DNA from: DATDRS01 sp035291605
GTDB lineage: Bacteria; Chloroflexota; Anaerolineae; Anaerolineales; UBA6663
NCBI GenBank assembly: GCA_035291605.1
Contig: DATDRS010000218.1
Location: 1-11,663, forward strand
Direction of reading: 5' to 3'
DNA: 11,663 nucleotides
Both the position numbers and the translations under genes were made by a program. Below, piece after piece: positions 1-5,671 of the stretch; within the stretch, counting starts at the first letter, position 1; each line of letters begins with the position of its first letter. A model generated the notes under the pieces. That model searched no databases, was not told where the DNA came from, and saw only the letters and a list, made by a program, of their open reading frames with translations.

Positions 1-319
1 CTATCGCTTTTTCACCAAAGTAGTAAAACCGTTCAGCAATGAATACGCGTGGATGCTTCAAGTCTTGAGCAATCTGCATGGGGCCACAATGATATATCGA
101 AGGGTGTTGTCTCCACCGGCCTGTCTGATCCTTATAGTACATGTTATCCCCGCATTGCTGACGCCAACTACCGTTTATAACAGGTTTCTTTTTTTCAAAC
201 TGGGAGTCGTGGTAATAATCTTCAAATGGGAGTACTTCGGTCACTTGCATGGCATATACCAACTTGTTCCCCTGACTTGCTGGTTGTGTGCCGATAAACC
301 AATAGAACACAAACGTATG
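1..319 (-). pseudogene. Nmad2-type nucleotide modification associated protein, 5'-truncated remnant, 3' end outside the window
   Basis: Reading the minus strand from 319 down to base 1 gives about 106 uninterrupted codons that look like a real protein. In order they contain WFIGT, then GNKLVYAMQVTEVLPFEDYY, CGDNMYYKD, GRWRQQHPS and PRVFIAERFYYFG. This matches what I remember of Nmad2, a domain found in bacterial and phage proteins near DNA-base-modification genes; its biochemical role is not settled. Family members usually begin 35-45 residues earlier with a Gly/Pro-rich N-terminus and a Cys-Lys-Pro segment. Here an in-frame TGA at 320-322 and a TAG at 356-358 cut that off, and no other frame restores it clearly. 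The only internal ATG (250) would remove part of the domain. I therefore call a decayed or frameshifted gene; a sequencing error is possible. The segment is visibly AT-richer than the rest of the window, which suggests horizontal origin. The 92 bases from 320 to 411 hold nothing else I recognise. Confidence 0.68.
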
Positions 320-411
320 TCAAGCATCGCACTGTAAGATTGCAAGCCAAACAATCTATAACCGCGAGCAGGTCATTCAATCATACGCCGCACTCCATCC
401 GTTGACCAACC

Positions 412-1659
412 TCATGCTGGTTCCAGCGCCAGCAAGTCCACATACCACGCGCCCTGCGGCAAGGCGGCGCGGCTGCGGACTTCGAGCGTGAAGTCCACGC
501 GGTCGGCGGCGGCGGTGAAACTCACCTCGACGCGGTTGTATTGCCCGGCGGGCATCTCACCGCACGGCAGCCAGCCGCTGGTGTGCTCCCCGCCGCCCAC
601 GTGGATAGTCAGGTTCACTTCGCCGGAGTCTGTGCTCGCGGGGAAGTCGGCGAGGAGGTAAACGCTCGCGCGATATTGCCGGCCGGGTGTAAGGCCGGCG
701 ACGCCCTGAGACAGGCTGACCCAGATGGGATGGTTCGCGCCCGTGATCTTCCAGGCGTAATTGCCGTGCGCAAACAGGCGCGCCCGGTCGGCCTCCGGCG
801 TTTTGCGGCGGCTCAACAGTACGGTCGCCGGACGGCCATACGGCTCAGGCAATTTCTCGGTCGCAGAGTCGTGATAGTTGAAAACCCAGCCCGCAGGCAC
901 GGCGATGTCTTTCCTGTCATCGGTGTAATACGCCTGCCCATCCTCAAAACTGCCATTCGAGAGCAGGTTGACCGCCGGGGCGGTGAGCTGCTGGGCTGGA
1001 GGCGGCGCGAGGTCGGGGCGGGGCTGGTCCCCGCCCGTGGCGGCGGGCGCATCTTCAATCTGCGTCAGCGAGAGGTCGTCGAAGAAGAAGCAGTTGTTCT
1101 TGATCCCGTAGACGCCGTAGGCCTCGACGGCGACCTCGGCCTCCGCCGTCGGGGCGGTGAATTCGAGCCTGACCGCCGTGTAGCGGCCAAACGGGACTTT
1201 GTCCCCGCGCAGATCATCGGTGGCAAAGCTCTGCCCGCCGCTCTTCACCACCAGCCGCACCCCGGCGGCGTTGGGATTGTCGAGGAAGACTTTGCCCTTC
1301 GGGCCGTACTCGGCGACCATATCCGGGAGGGCGTTGACCGTGAACCGGTAACGCGCGCCGGGGGTCAGCCTCACCGCCTGCGAGAGGGTGAAATAGAAGG
1401 GGTACGAGCTTTCCGTCCAGATTTTCCAGCAGTGCTCGCCGTTCAAGAAGAAGAGCGATTGCTCGTGCTCCGGGACGTTGTTGACGTGCAGCCGCCCGGC
1501 GTTCGGCTGGCCCCACGGCGCATCCTGCCCCGGCATCCGCGGGTCGCCCCCGCCCCGGAAGACGATCTTCCATTCCCTCGGAATAGCAACCGCGCCAAAC
1601 TGGTCAACGAAATAAGTGTCGCCTTCGAAGCTGGGGTTTTTGAGGAGGTTGGGGGCCAT
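412..1659 (-). CDS. Protein with two tandem carbohydrate-binding-like beta-sandwich modules
   Basis: The 415-residue product is an internal duplication. Module 1 spans about residues 4-202 and module 2 about 231-413, joined by a Pro/Ala/Gln-rich linker (about 203-230). Both modules open with NLL-N-SFE (residues 5-12 and 231-239), then a Pro-x-x-Trp strand, CWKI/AWKI, a LSQ-V-LTPG-YR segment (92-104 and 316-330) and a C-terminal D-L strand. This is the pattern of CBM4/9-like and galactose-binding-like jelly-roll domains, which bind glycans or act as structural modules. No catalytic domain is visible. ATG at 1659 is chosen because GGAG lies 8 bases upstream. A TTG at 1695 in the same frame lacks such a site, and a TAA a few codons above it closes the frame. 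No signal peptide or membrane segment is visible, which is odd for a glycan-binding protein. It is transcribed divergently from mutM. The fold is fairly secure; ligand and location are unknown. Confidence 0.75.
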   Translation of the reverse strand: MAPNLLKNPSFEGDTYFVDQFGAVAIPREWKIVFRGGGDPRMPGQDAPWGQPNAGRLHVNNVPEHEQSLFFLNGEHCWKIWTESSYPFYFTLSQAVRLTPGARYRFTVNALPDMVAEYGPKGKVFLDNPNAAGVRLVVKSGGQSFATDDLRGDKVPFGRYTAVRLEFTAPTAEAEVAVEAYGVYGIKNNCFFFDDLSLTQIEDAPAATGGDQPRPDLAPPPAQQLTAPAVNLLSNGSFEDGQAYYTDDRKDIAVPAGWVFNYHDSATEKLPEPYGRPATVLLSRRKTPEADRARLFAHGNYAWKITGANHPIWVSLSQGVAGLTPGRQYRASVYLLADFPASTDSGEVNLTIHVGGGEHTSGWLPCGEMPAGQYNRVEVSFTAAADRVDFTLEVRSRAALPQGAWYVDLLALEPA

Positions 1660-1705
1660 GGGGATGTCTCCATTTCGGTTGGGGTGCAGCGTCAACGCGC
1701 GTGAA

Positions 1706-1739
1706 AATTATACAGGAGGCAAGGGCAGGAGGTATAATT
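1706..1739. promoter_or_regulatory. Symmetric divergent promoter region between the carbohydrate-binding gene and mutM
   Basis: An 8-base inverted repeat, AATTATAC (1706-1713) and GTATAATT (1732-1739), places a perfect TATAAT on each strand: plus 1733-1738 and minus 1712-1707. Between them CAGGAGG occurs twice in direct orientation (1713-1719 and 1726-1732). The minus box would start RNA near 1700, giving a leader of about 40 bases that includes the GGAG of the leftward gene. The plus box would start RNA near 1745, at the mutM ATG. The -35 matches are weak on both strands (TATACA at 1709-1714 for mutM, 18-base spacing). The arrangement is seen directly; promoter function is inferred. Confidence 0.5.
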
Positions 1740-1745
1740 CGCGCC

Positions 1746-2576
1746 ATGCCGGAACTGCCAGAAGTCGAAACCGTCGTGCGCCGACTGCGCGAAGGGGATG
1801 GCGAGCGCGGGCCGTCCGTCGTGGGCAAGACCATCCGCCGGGTGACGGTGAAATGGCCGCGCCACATCGCCCGCCCCCCCGCGCGCCTGTTCCAGAGGCA
1901 ACTGCGCGGCCAGAAAATCAAAAGCCTGACCCGGCGCGGCAAGTACCTGGTCTTCCACCTCAGCCGGGATGTGATGCTCATCCATCTCAAGATGAGCGGA
2001 GATCTGTCCGTCGTCAACGTCCGGGCCGCGCCGCCTGCGGGCAAACACGCGCACACGATCTTCCACCTCTCCGGCGGCGCGCAGCTCCGCTTCAGCGATA
2101 CGCGCAAGTTTGGCAAAGTCTTTCTGGTGGGCAAAGCCGAAGAGGTGGTGGGCGGCCTCGGGCCTGAACCGCTCGAACCGGGCTTCACCGCTAAACAACT
2201 GGGCCAAATGCTCGCCTCCCGAAGGCGCGCGCTCAAACCGCTGCTGCTCGACCAGACCTTCATCGCGGGCCTCGGCAATATCTACACCGACGAGGCGCTG
2301 CACCTCGCCCGGCTCCACCCCCTGCGGCGGAGCGACACGCTCAAACCGGCGGAGGTGCGCGCGCTGTGGCAGGGCATCCGCCGGGCGCTGCGCACCGGGT
2401 TGCGGCACGACGGCGCGAGCATTGACTGGGTCTATCGCGGCGGCGGCTTCCAGAATTACTTTCGCGTCTACGACCGGGCAGGCCAACCCTGCCTCAACTG
2501 CGGGACGCCGATCCGCCGGATCGTGGTCGGCCAGCGGGGCACTTACTTCTGCCCGAAGTGCCAGAGGCAGAAATGA
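1746..2576 (+). CDS. mutM: Formamidopyrimidine-DNA glycosylase (Fpg/MutM)
   Basis: This is a bifunctional base-excision-repair enzyme: it removes oxidised purines such as 8-oxoguanine and formamidopyrimidines and cleaves the resulting abasic site by beta,delta-elimination. The 276-residue product begins MPELPEVETV. Pro2 becomes the N-terminal catalytic nucleophile after Met removal and Glu3 is the general acid, so the start must be the ATG at 1746 and not an in-frame GTG at 1701. Other family features are Lys66 in RRGKYLVF, LIHLKMSG (78-85), DTRKFG (118-123) with the void-filling Arg and Phe, the helix-two-turn-helix GLGNIYTDEAL (175-185), and a C-terminal zinc finger with Cys249, Cys252, Cys269 and Cys272 and the conserved Gln-Arg-Gly loop before the third Cys. 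Length is normal and no residue is missing. AGGAGG ends 13 bases before the ATG, far for a ribosome-binding site, and a TATAAT lies between them. The next gene starts 21 bases after the stop, suggesting co-transcription. Confidence 0.97.
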   Translation: MPELPEVETVVRRLREGDGERGPSVVGKTIRRVTVKWPRHIARPPARLFQRQLRGQKIKSLTRRGKYLVFHLSRDVMLIHLKMSGDLSVVNVRAAPPAGKHAHTIFHLSGGAQLRFSDTRKFGKVFLVGKAEEVVGGLGPEPLEPGFTAKQLGQMLASRRRALKPLLLDQTFIAGLGNIYTDEALHLARLHPLRRSDTLKPAEVRALWQGIRRALRTGLRHDGASIDWVYRGGGFQNYFRVYDRAGQPCLNCGTPIRRIVVGQRGTYFCPKCQRQK

Positions 2577-2597
2577 GCAACGAGGAAACGAAAAAAG

Positions 2598-3446
2598 ATG
2601 TTCGCTGACACCGGTGGGCAACTTCTCTGCGGCATCGGGTTCACCGGCTTCGCCGGCTTTTGCCTGCTGCTTTACGTGGCCTTGAGGATGTGGCGTGAGG
2701 AGCGGGCGCGCAAAGGCGCTCAGGTGTCCGCGCCAACTCCAGATAGTCCATCCGCGCTCTCGTCGTTCCTGGGCCGGCTCACCTCTTCCCCCCCGGCGGC
2801 CCCTGCCCCCGCCGCCCCATCCGACGCGCACGAAGTCCTGCGCGTCCTGCGCGACAAGCTGACCGGACGTCTGCTCATCGAGATCGGCGGGAAGCGTTAC
2901 ACGAAAATCAACGAGATCCAGGACCCGAACGTCGGACAGGGGTTCCTGACGACGCTGCGGGACCTCGGCCGGTTTGCGGGAGGCCTTGCGACAGGCGCGT
3001 CGCCTGCGCCCGCCTCACAAGCAGAGGCCGCTCCGCGCGCCGTGACCGCACCCTCCGCCGCGGCCAGGAGCGCCCCTCCGGCAGCCCAGGCTGAGTCGTC
3101 TGCCCCGCCGGGTGCGGGCCGATCACAGGCCGTCTCGGACACATCGGCCGAACCGCTGCGGCGTCCCAGCATGAATCCCTTCAAGCAGATGCAGGTTCTG
3201 CGCGAAATGGAGAAGAGCGCGCCTCCGCCGCCCAAGGCGATCACCGAACAGATTGACGAAATCCTGCAGGAGAAAATGGCGGGGTCGTCGTTCACACAGC
3301 GGGGCCTGCGCGTCCGCGCCGGCGCAAGCGGGGGCGCAGCTTTTGAACTGGATGGGAAAGCCTACGATGCGGTGGACGACCTCCCCGACGACGCCGCCCG
3401 CGACCTGATCCGCGCGGCGATCAAAGAATGGGAGAAGAAGCAGTGA
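2598..3446 (+). CDS. Membrane-anchored protein of unknown function with a duplicated small domain
   Basis: The 282-residue product has one N-terminal membrane segment (about residues 8-29), followed by an Arg/Lys-rich stretch that suggests the bulk is cytoplasmic. A Pro/Ala/Ser-rich spacer (about 42-75) leads to a compact domain (about 78-128) containing LRDKLTGRLLIEIGGKRYTK and NEIQDP. A long low-complexity linker (131-185) and a charged helical stretch (193-230, MNPFKQMQVLREMEKS and ITEQIDEILQEKM) follow. The C-terminal piece (about 236-282) repeats the first domain: hydrophobic strand, Glu, x-x-Gly-Lys-x-Tyr, a D/N-E/D-L/I turn and a final helix. I recognise no catalytic motif and do not assign a function. 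GAGG lies 12 bases before the ATG. Its 21-base distance from mutM suggests shared transcription, but nothing in the protein points to DNA repair. I recall similar short GGKRY...EI-D modules in Chloroflexota hypothetical proteins; that is memory, not a search. Confidence 0.8.
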   Translation: MFADTGGQLLCGIGFTGFAGFCLLLYVALRMWREERARKGAQVSAPTPDSPSALSSFLGRLTSSPPAAPAPAAPSDAHEVLRVLRDKLTGRLLIEIGGKRYTKINEIQDPNVGQGFLTTLRDLGRFAGGLATGASPAPASQAEAAPRAVTAPSAAARSAPPAAQAESSAPPGAGRSQAVSDTSAEPLRRPSMNPFKQMQVLREMEKSAPPPPKAITEQIDEILQEKMAGSSFTQRGLRVRAGASGGAAFELDGKAYDAVDDLPDDAARDLIRAAIKEWEKKQ

Positions 3447-3464
3447 AATGGTGGATTGCAGATT

Positions 3465-3500
3465 GCTGATTTCTGATTGAGTCGCCAATCAACAATCAGC
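3465..3500. terminator. Imperfect hairpin between convergent genes, candidate bidirectional terminator
   Basis: GCTGATT (3465-3471) pairs with AATCAGC (3494-3500) and TGATTG (3474-3479) with CAATCA (3486-3491). This leaves a symmetric 2x2 internal loop and a 6-base apical loop. It lies between the stop codons of the plus gene (3444-3446) and the minus gene (3503-3505), where a terminator for both would be expected. There is no T-run on either strand, so it is not a standard intrinsic terminator. The flank also carries GATTGCA, GATTGCT and AATCAGC copies of the same motif. Confidence 0.45.
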
Positions 3501-3502
3501 CG

Positions 3503-4348
3503 TCACGAATCAGCCATTCTCTCCACCCTTATCCTCCCCCCCTCCTCTTTCAGCCTCCCCATCGGAACGAGTGTGTCGTGCTCGAAGATGAGCAGGGCGT
3601 CGCGCTCCAGCGCCCACTTCTGCCAGCGGCGTTTGGTTTCGATGGACTCCAGCGGCTCCACGTCGTAGGCCGTCACCCATGCGAGTTTCTCAAAGTGAAC
3701 CGCATACGAGGCCAGGTCGGCGACGTACAGGCCGGACAGCCCCGCCGACTCCAGCCGCACGCTCATGTGCGCGCGGGTGTGGCCGCGCGTGACGACCGCG
3801 CGGACTTCGTCCGTCAGGCGCGCGTCGCCGTCCATCAGACGCATCTGGCCGGTTTCCACGAGCGGCGCGAAGTTGCCGGCGAGGTAGGTGGCGCGCGTGC
3901 GCTCGTTGGGCGCGATGGCGTCGGCGTACTCGAGGCGCTGGGTGAGGTATTCCGCGCAGGGGAAGACCGGCCGCGCGGCCTCGGGCTGGCCGCGCGTGTT
4001 CCCGCCGCAATGATCCCAGTGCAGGTGGGTGTTGAGGACGAGGTCCACATCTTCAGGCGCACACCCCAGCCGGGCCAGCCCCTCCAACAGAGAGCCTTCC
4101 GGGCGCTGCAAATTCCAGACCTCTTTCTCTTTGTCGGTGAGCTTGTCGCCGAGGCCGGTATCCACGACGATGGTTTTGCCGCCAGAGCGAAGGAGCAGGC
4201 AGGTGAGCGCCATCGGCAGGCGGTTCTGCTCATCCGGCTGGACGATCCGGCTGTACAGGGCGCGCGGCACGAGGCCGAACAACCCTCCGGCATCCGCCCA
4301 CACCATGCCGTCGGAGACGAGATGGACTTCGAGGGCGCCGAGGTACAC
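3503..4348 (-). CDS. MBL-fold metallo-hydrolase
   Basis: The 281-residue product has the complete dinuclear zinc site of the metallo-beta-lactamase superfamily: HLHWDH (His108, His110, Asp112, His113), His190 in RGHTRAH, Asp211 in VADLAS and His257 in FEHD. VVDTGLGDKL (61-70) is the usual strand before the active site. The layout resembles the branch containing N-acyl-homoserine lactonases and related hydrolases, but the substrate cannot be read from sequence; ester, lactone or thioester hydrolysis are all possible. No signal peptide is present, so it is probably cytoplasmic. The start is a GTG at 4348. The family strand GALEVHLVSDG begins three codons later and the next ATG (4306) would remove it, so GTG is preferred although no ribosome-binding site precedes it. 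It lies 65 bases downstream of the deaminase gene on the same strand, with a hairpin between them. The C-terminal Ala-Asp-Ser and stop overlap the intergenic AATCAG-type repeat. Confidence 0.88.
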   Translation of the reverse strand: MYLGALEVHLVSDGMVWADAGGLFGLVPRALYSRIVQPDEQNRLPMALTCLLLRSGGKTIVVDTGLGDKLTDKEKEVWNLQRPEGSLLEGLARLGCAPEDVDLVLNTHLHWDHCGGNTRGQPEAARPVFPCAEYLTQRLEYADAIAPNERTRATYLAGNFAPLVETGQMRLMDGDARLTDEVRAVVTRGHTRAHMSVRLESAGLSGLYVADLASYAVHFEKLAWVTAYDVEPLESIETKRRWQKWALERDALLIFEHDTLVPMGRLKEEGGRIRVERMADS

Positions 4349-4361
4349 GGGAAAGTAAACA

Positions 4362-4403
4362 GTGATCAGTAATCAGTGCCTTGGCCTACTGACGACTGAT
4401 CAC
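4362..4403. terminator. 9-bp inverted repeat between the deaminase and MBL genes
   Basis: GTGATCAGT (4362-4370) is perfectly complementary to ACTGATCAC (4395-4403). An inner CAGT/ACTG pair (4374-4377 with 4388-4391) could extend the stem. It lies just after the deaminase stop and before the MBL start, both on the minus strand. No T-run follows on the minus strand, so termination is a guess. It may instead be a dispersed repeat or a regulatory site for the MBL gene. Confidence 0.4.
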
Positions 4404-4428
4404 GGTTCACGGTTCACGGATGACGGGT
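4401..4428. repeat. Four 7-base tandem units overlapping the deaminase stop codon
   Basis: CACGGTT, CACGGTT, CACGGAT and GACGGGT follow one another without a gap. The first two are identical and the others diverge by one or two bases. The array contains the stop codon (4414-4416) and the last codons of the deaminase gene, so its C-terminal Thr-Arg-His-Pro is partly repeat-derived. Confidence 0.7.
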
Positions 4429-5475
4429 ATTCAGGCCGAGCGCTTCCTTGAATTGCTTGACGAGGCGCTCGCGCACGGCGGGCAGTTGGAAGGCGCAACT
4501 GGCGGAGGTGAGGATGGCGCGCTTGATTTCGTCAGGGGTGAAGCCCAGGTCCTCGACGGCCACTTCGTACTCGTCGGTCAGGTTGATGTTCGAAATCGAG
4601 GGGTCGTCGGTGTTGATCGTGGCCTTGAGGTCCATCCGGAACATTTCCCGCAGCGGGTGGTCGGTGATGCGCTGGATGACGCCGCTCTGCAAGTTGGAGG
4701 TGACGCAGACCTCGAAGGCGATGCCGCGCTCCCGCGCCAGCGCCGCGACGCTCGGGTCTTCGACCACGCGCACGCCGTGGCCGATGCGCATGGCGCCGAG
4801 GTCCTCGATAGCCTCGCGCACCGTCGCCGGTCCGGTCCACTCGCCCGCGTGCACGACGATCCCCAGCCCCTCCTTCCGGGCCTCGCGGAAGAGCCCCGCG
4901 AACGGCGCGGTGGGATAGTTCACCTCGTCCCCCGCCAGATCGAGGCCCACGATATCCTCTTTGTGGTCCACGGCGATCTGCGCGACCTTTTCGGCGATCG
5001 CCAGCGACTCGTGGCGGTTGATGCTGGCAATCAGTTCCACGTGCATACCGGGGAAGTCCTGGCGGGCCTTCTCCACTGCTGCCAGCACCCAGTCGGCCAC
5101 CTCGTGCAGCGGGTAGCCGCGCGTCTTCGAGAGCGCCGGCGGCGTGAAGCGCAGTTCCAGATATTTGACGTTGTCCCGGAAACCGTCTTCGATCACCTCG
5201 TAGGTGAGGCGCTGGATGGTTTCGGGCGACTGATAAAAGCGGCGCAGGACGTTGAACTTCTCGAGAAAGTTGCGGTAGTTCGGCTCGTCGTTCATCACCT
5301 GCACGTAGGGGCGCAGTTCTTCGATGTCGCGCACCGGGAGGTCGAGGTGATATTGCAAGGCGATGTCGCGGAGCGTGGTTAAGCGCAGAGAGCCCTCCAT
5401 GTGCCGGTGGAGGTCAATCTTGGGGAGGGCGGCCAGCGCCGCGCGCAGGGTGGAGTTGCTGCCCGATCTGGACAT
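4414..5475 (-). CDS. add: Adenosine deaminase family enzyme
   Basis: The 353-residue product belongs to the amidohydrolase-fold adenosine/AMP deaminase family, which hydrolyses the 6-amino group of a purine (adenosine to inosine plus ammonia) in purine salvage. The metal and catalytic residues are all present: His23 and His25 in DLHRHMEGS, His209 and Glu212 in VVHAGEW, His233 in RIGHGVR and Asp290-Asp291 in INTDDPS. LDLAGDE (178-184), CVTSNLQSGV (257-266) and HPLREM (273-278) are further family signatures. Length is normal. The substrate is not fully certain: Glu27 sits where many true adenosine deaminases have Asp, and adenine or aminofutalosine deaminases share this feature, but SNLQSG is closer to bacterial Add (SNVQTG) than to those groups. 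The ATG at 5475 has no ribosome-binding site; a -10-like box ends 8 bases upstream, so the mRNA may be leaderless. It is followed at 65 bases by the MBL gene on the same strand. Confidence 0.88.
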   Translation of the reverse strand: MSRSGSNSTLRAALAALPKIDLHRHMEGSLRLTTLRDIALQYHLDLPVRDIEELRPYVQVMNDEPNYRNFLEKFNVLRRFYQSPETIQRLTYEVIEDGFRDNVKYLELRFTPPALSKTRGYPLHEVADWVLAAVEKARQDFPGMHVELIASINRHESLAIAEKVAQIAVDHKEDIVGLDLAGDEVNYPTAPFAGLFREARKEGLGIVVHAGEWTGPATVREAIEDLGAMRIGHGVRVVEDPSVAALARERGIAFEVCVTSNLQSGVIQRITDHPLREMFRMDLKATINTDDPSISNINLTDEYEVAVEDLGFTPDEIKRAILTSASCAFQLPAVRERLVKQFKEALGLNTRHP

Positions 5476-5488
5476 TACGAAGTAATGT
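5472..5488. promoter_or_regulatory. Inverted repeat covering the deaminase start codon
   Basis: ACATTAC (5472-5478) and GTAATGT (5482-5488) are perfectly complementary around a 3-base centre. The arm at 5472-5478 contains the start ATG. In RNA this could sequester the start; in DNA it could be a small operator overlapping the -10 box (5484-5489). No particular regulator is indicated. Confidence 0.4.
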
Positions 5489-5511
5489 ACCCTAAATCAG
5501 CCGGAAGTCAA
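5484..5511 (-). promoter_or_regulatory. Candidate sigma70-type promoter for the deaminase gene
   Basis: On the minus strand TTGACT (5511-5506, five of six consensus bases) is followed after 16 bases by TACATT (5489-5484, four of six). Transcription would begin about 5477, only a couple of bases before the ATG at 5475. This fits the lack of a ribosome-binding site. Confidence 0.45.
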
Positions 5512-5577
5512 ATCCCGTTTGTCCTAGTTTATTCTGGATGGCTTTTGCCTGCAACATCTACATCTCCCCCTTAGTTT

Positions 5578-5619
5578 CGCAGCGCAGATTGGCAATTTGC
5601 GCTGCGGAAGCCAGGCTTC
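5578..5619. terminator. Two adjacent inverted repeats downstream of secA
   Basis: CGCAGCGCA (5578-5586) and TGCGCTGCG (5598-5606) form a perfect 9-bp stem with an 11-base loop. GAAGCC (5607-5612) and GGCTTC (5614-5619) form a second, tight inverted repeat directly adjoining. They lie 50-95 bases beyond the secA stop, in the 196-base gap before the deaminase gene, where a terminator for secA would be expected. Neither has a downstream T-run, so the role is uncertain. Confidence 0.4.
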
Positions 5620-5671
5620 AAAATACTCGCTTAGCAGTTTTCAACCGGCGCGCAGGCGGGCCGGGCGGGAA

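Noticed and set aside
53..337. Plus-strand open frame of 94 codons in the AT-rich left end
   Set aside because: It is antisense to the clearly protein-like Nmad2 frame, has no ribosome-binding site and resembles no family.
541..1704. Plus-strand open frame of 387 codons opposite the carbohydrate-binding gene
   Set aside because: The minus frame shows two homologous folded modules, while the plus frame is Arg/Ala/Gly-rich with no family pattern.
1701..1745. GTG at 1701 as an earlier start of mutM
   Set aside because: The catalytic Pro must follow the initiator Met, which fixes the start at 1746.
4420..5382. Plus-strand open frame of 320 codons opposite the deaminase
   Set aside because: Antisense to a gene with all catalytic residues intact, and without recognisable motifs.
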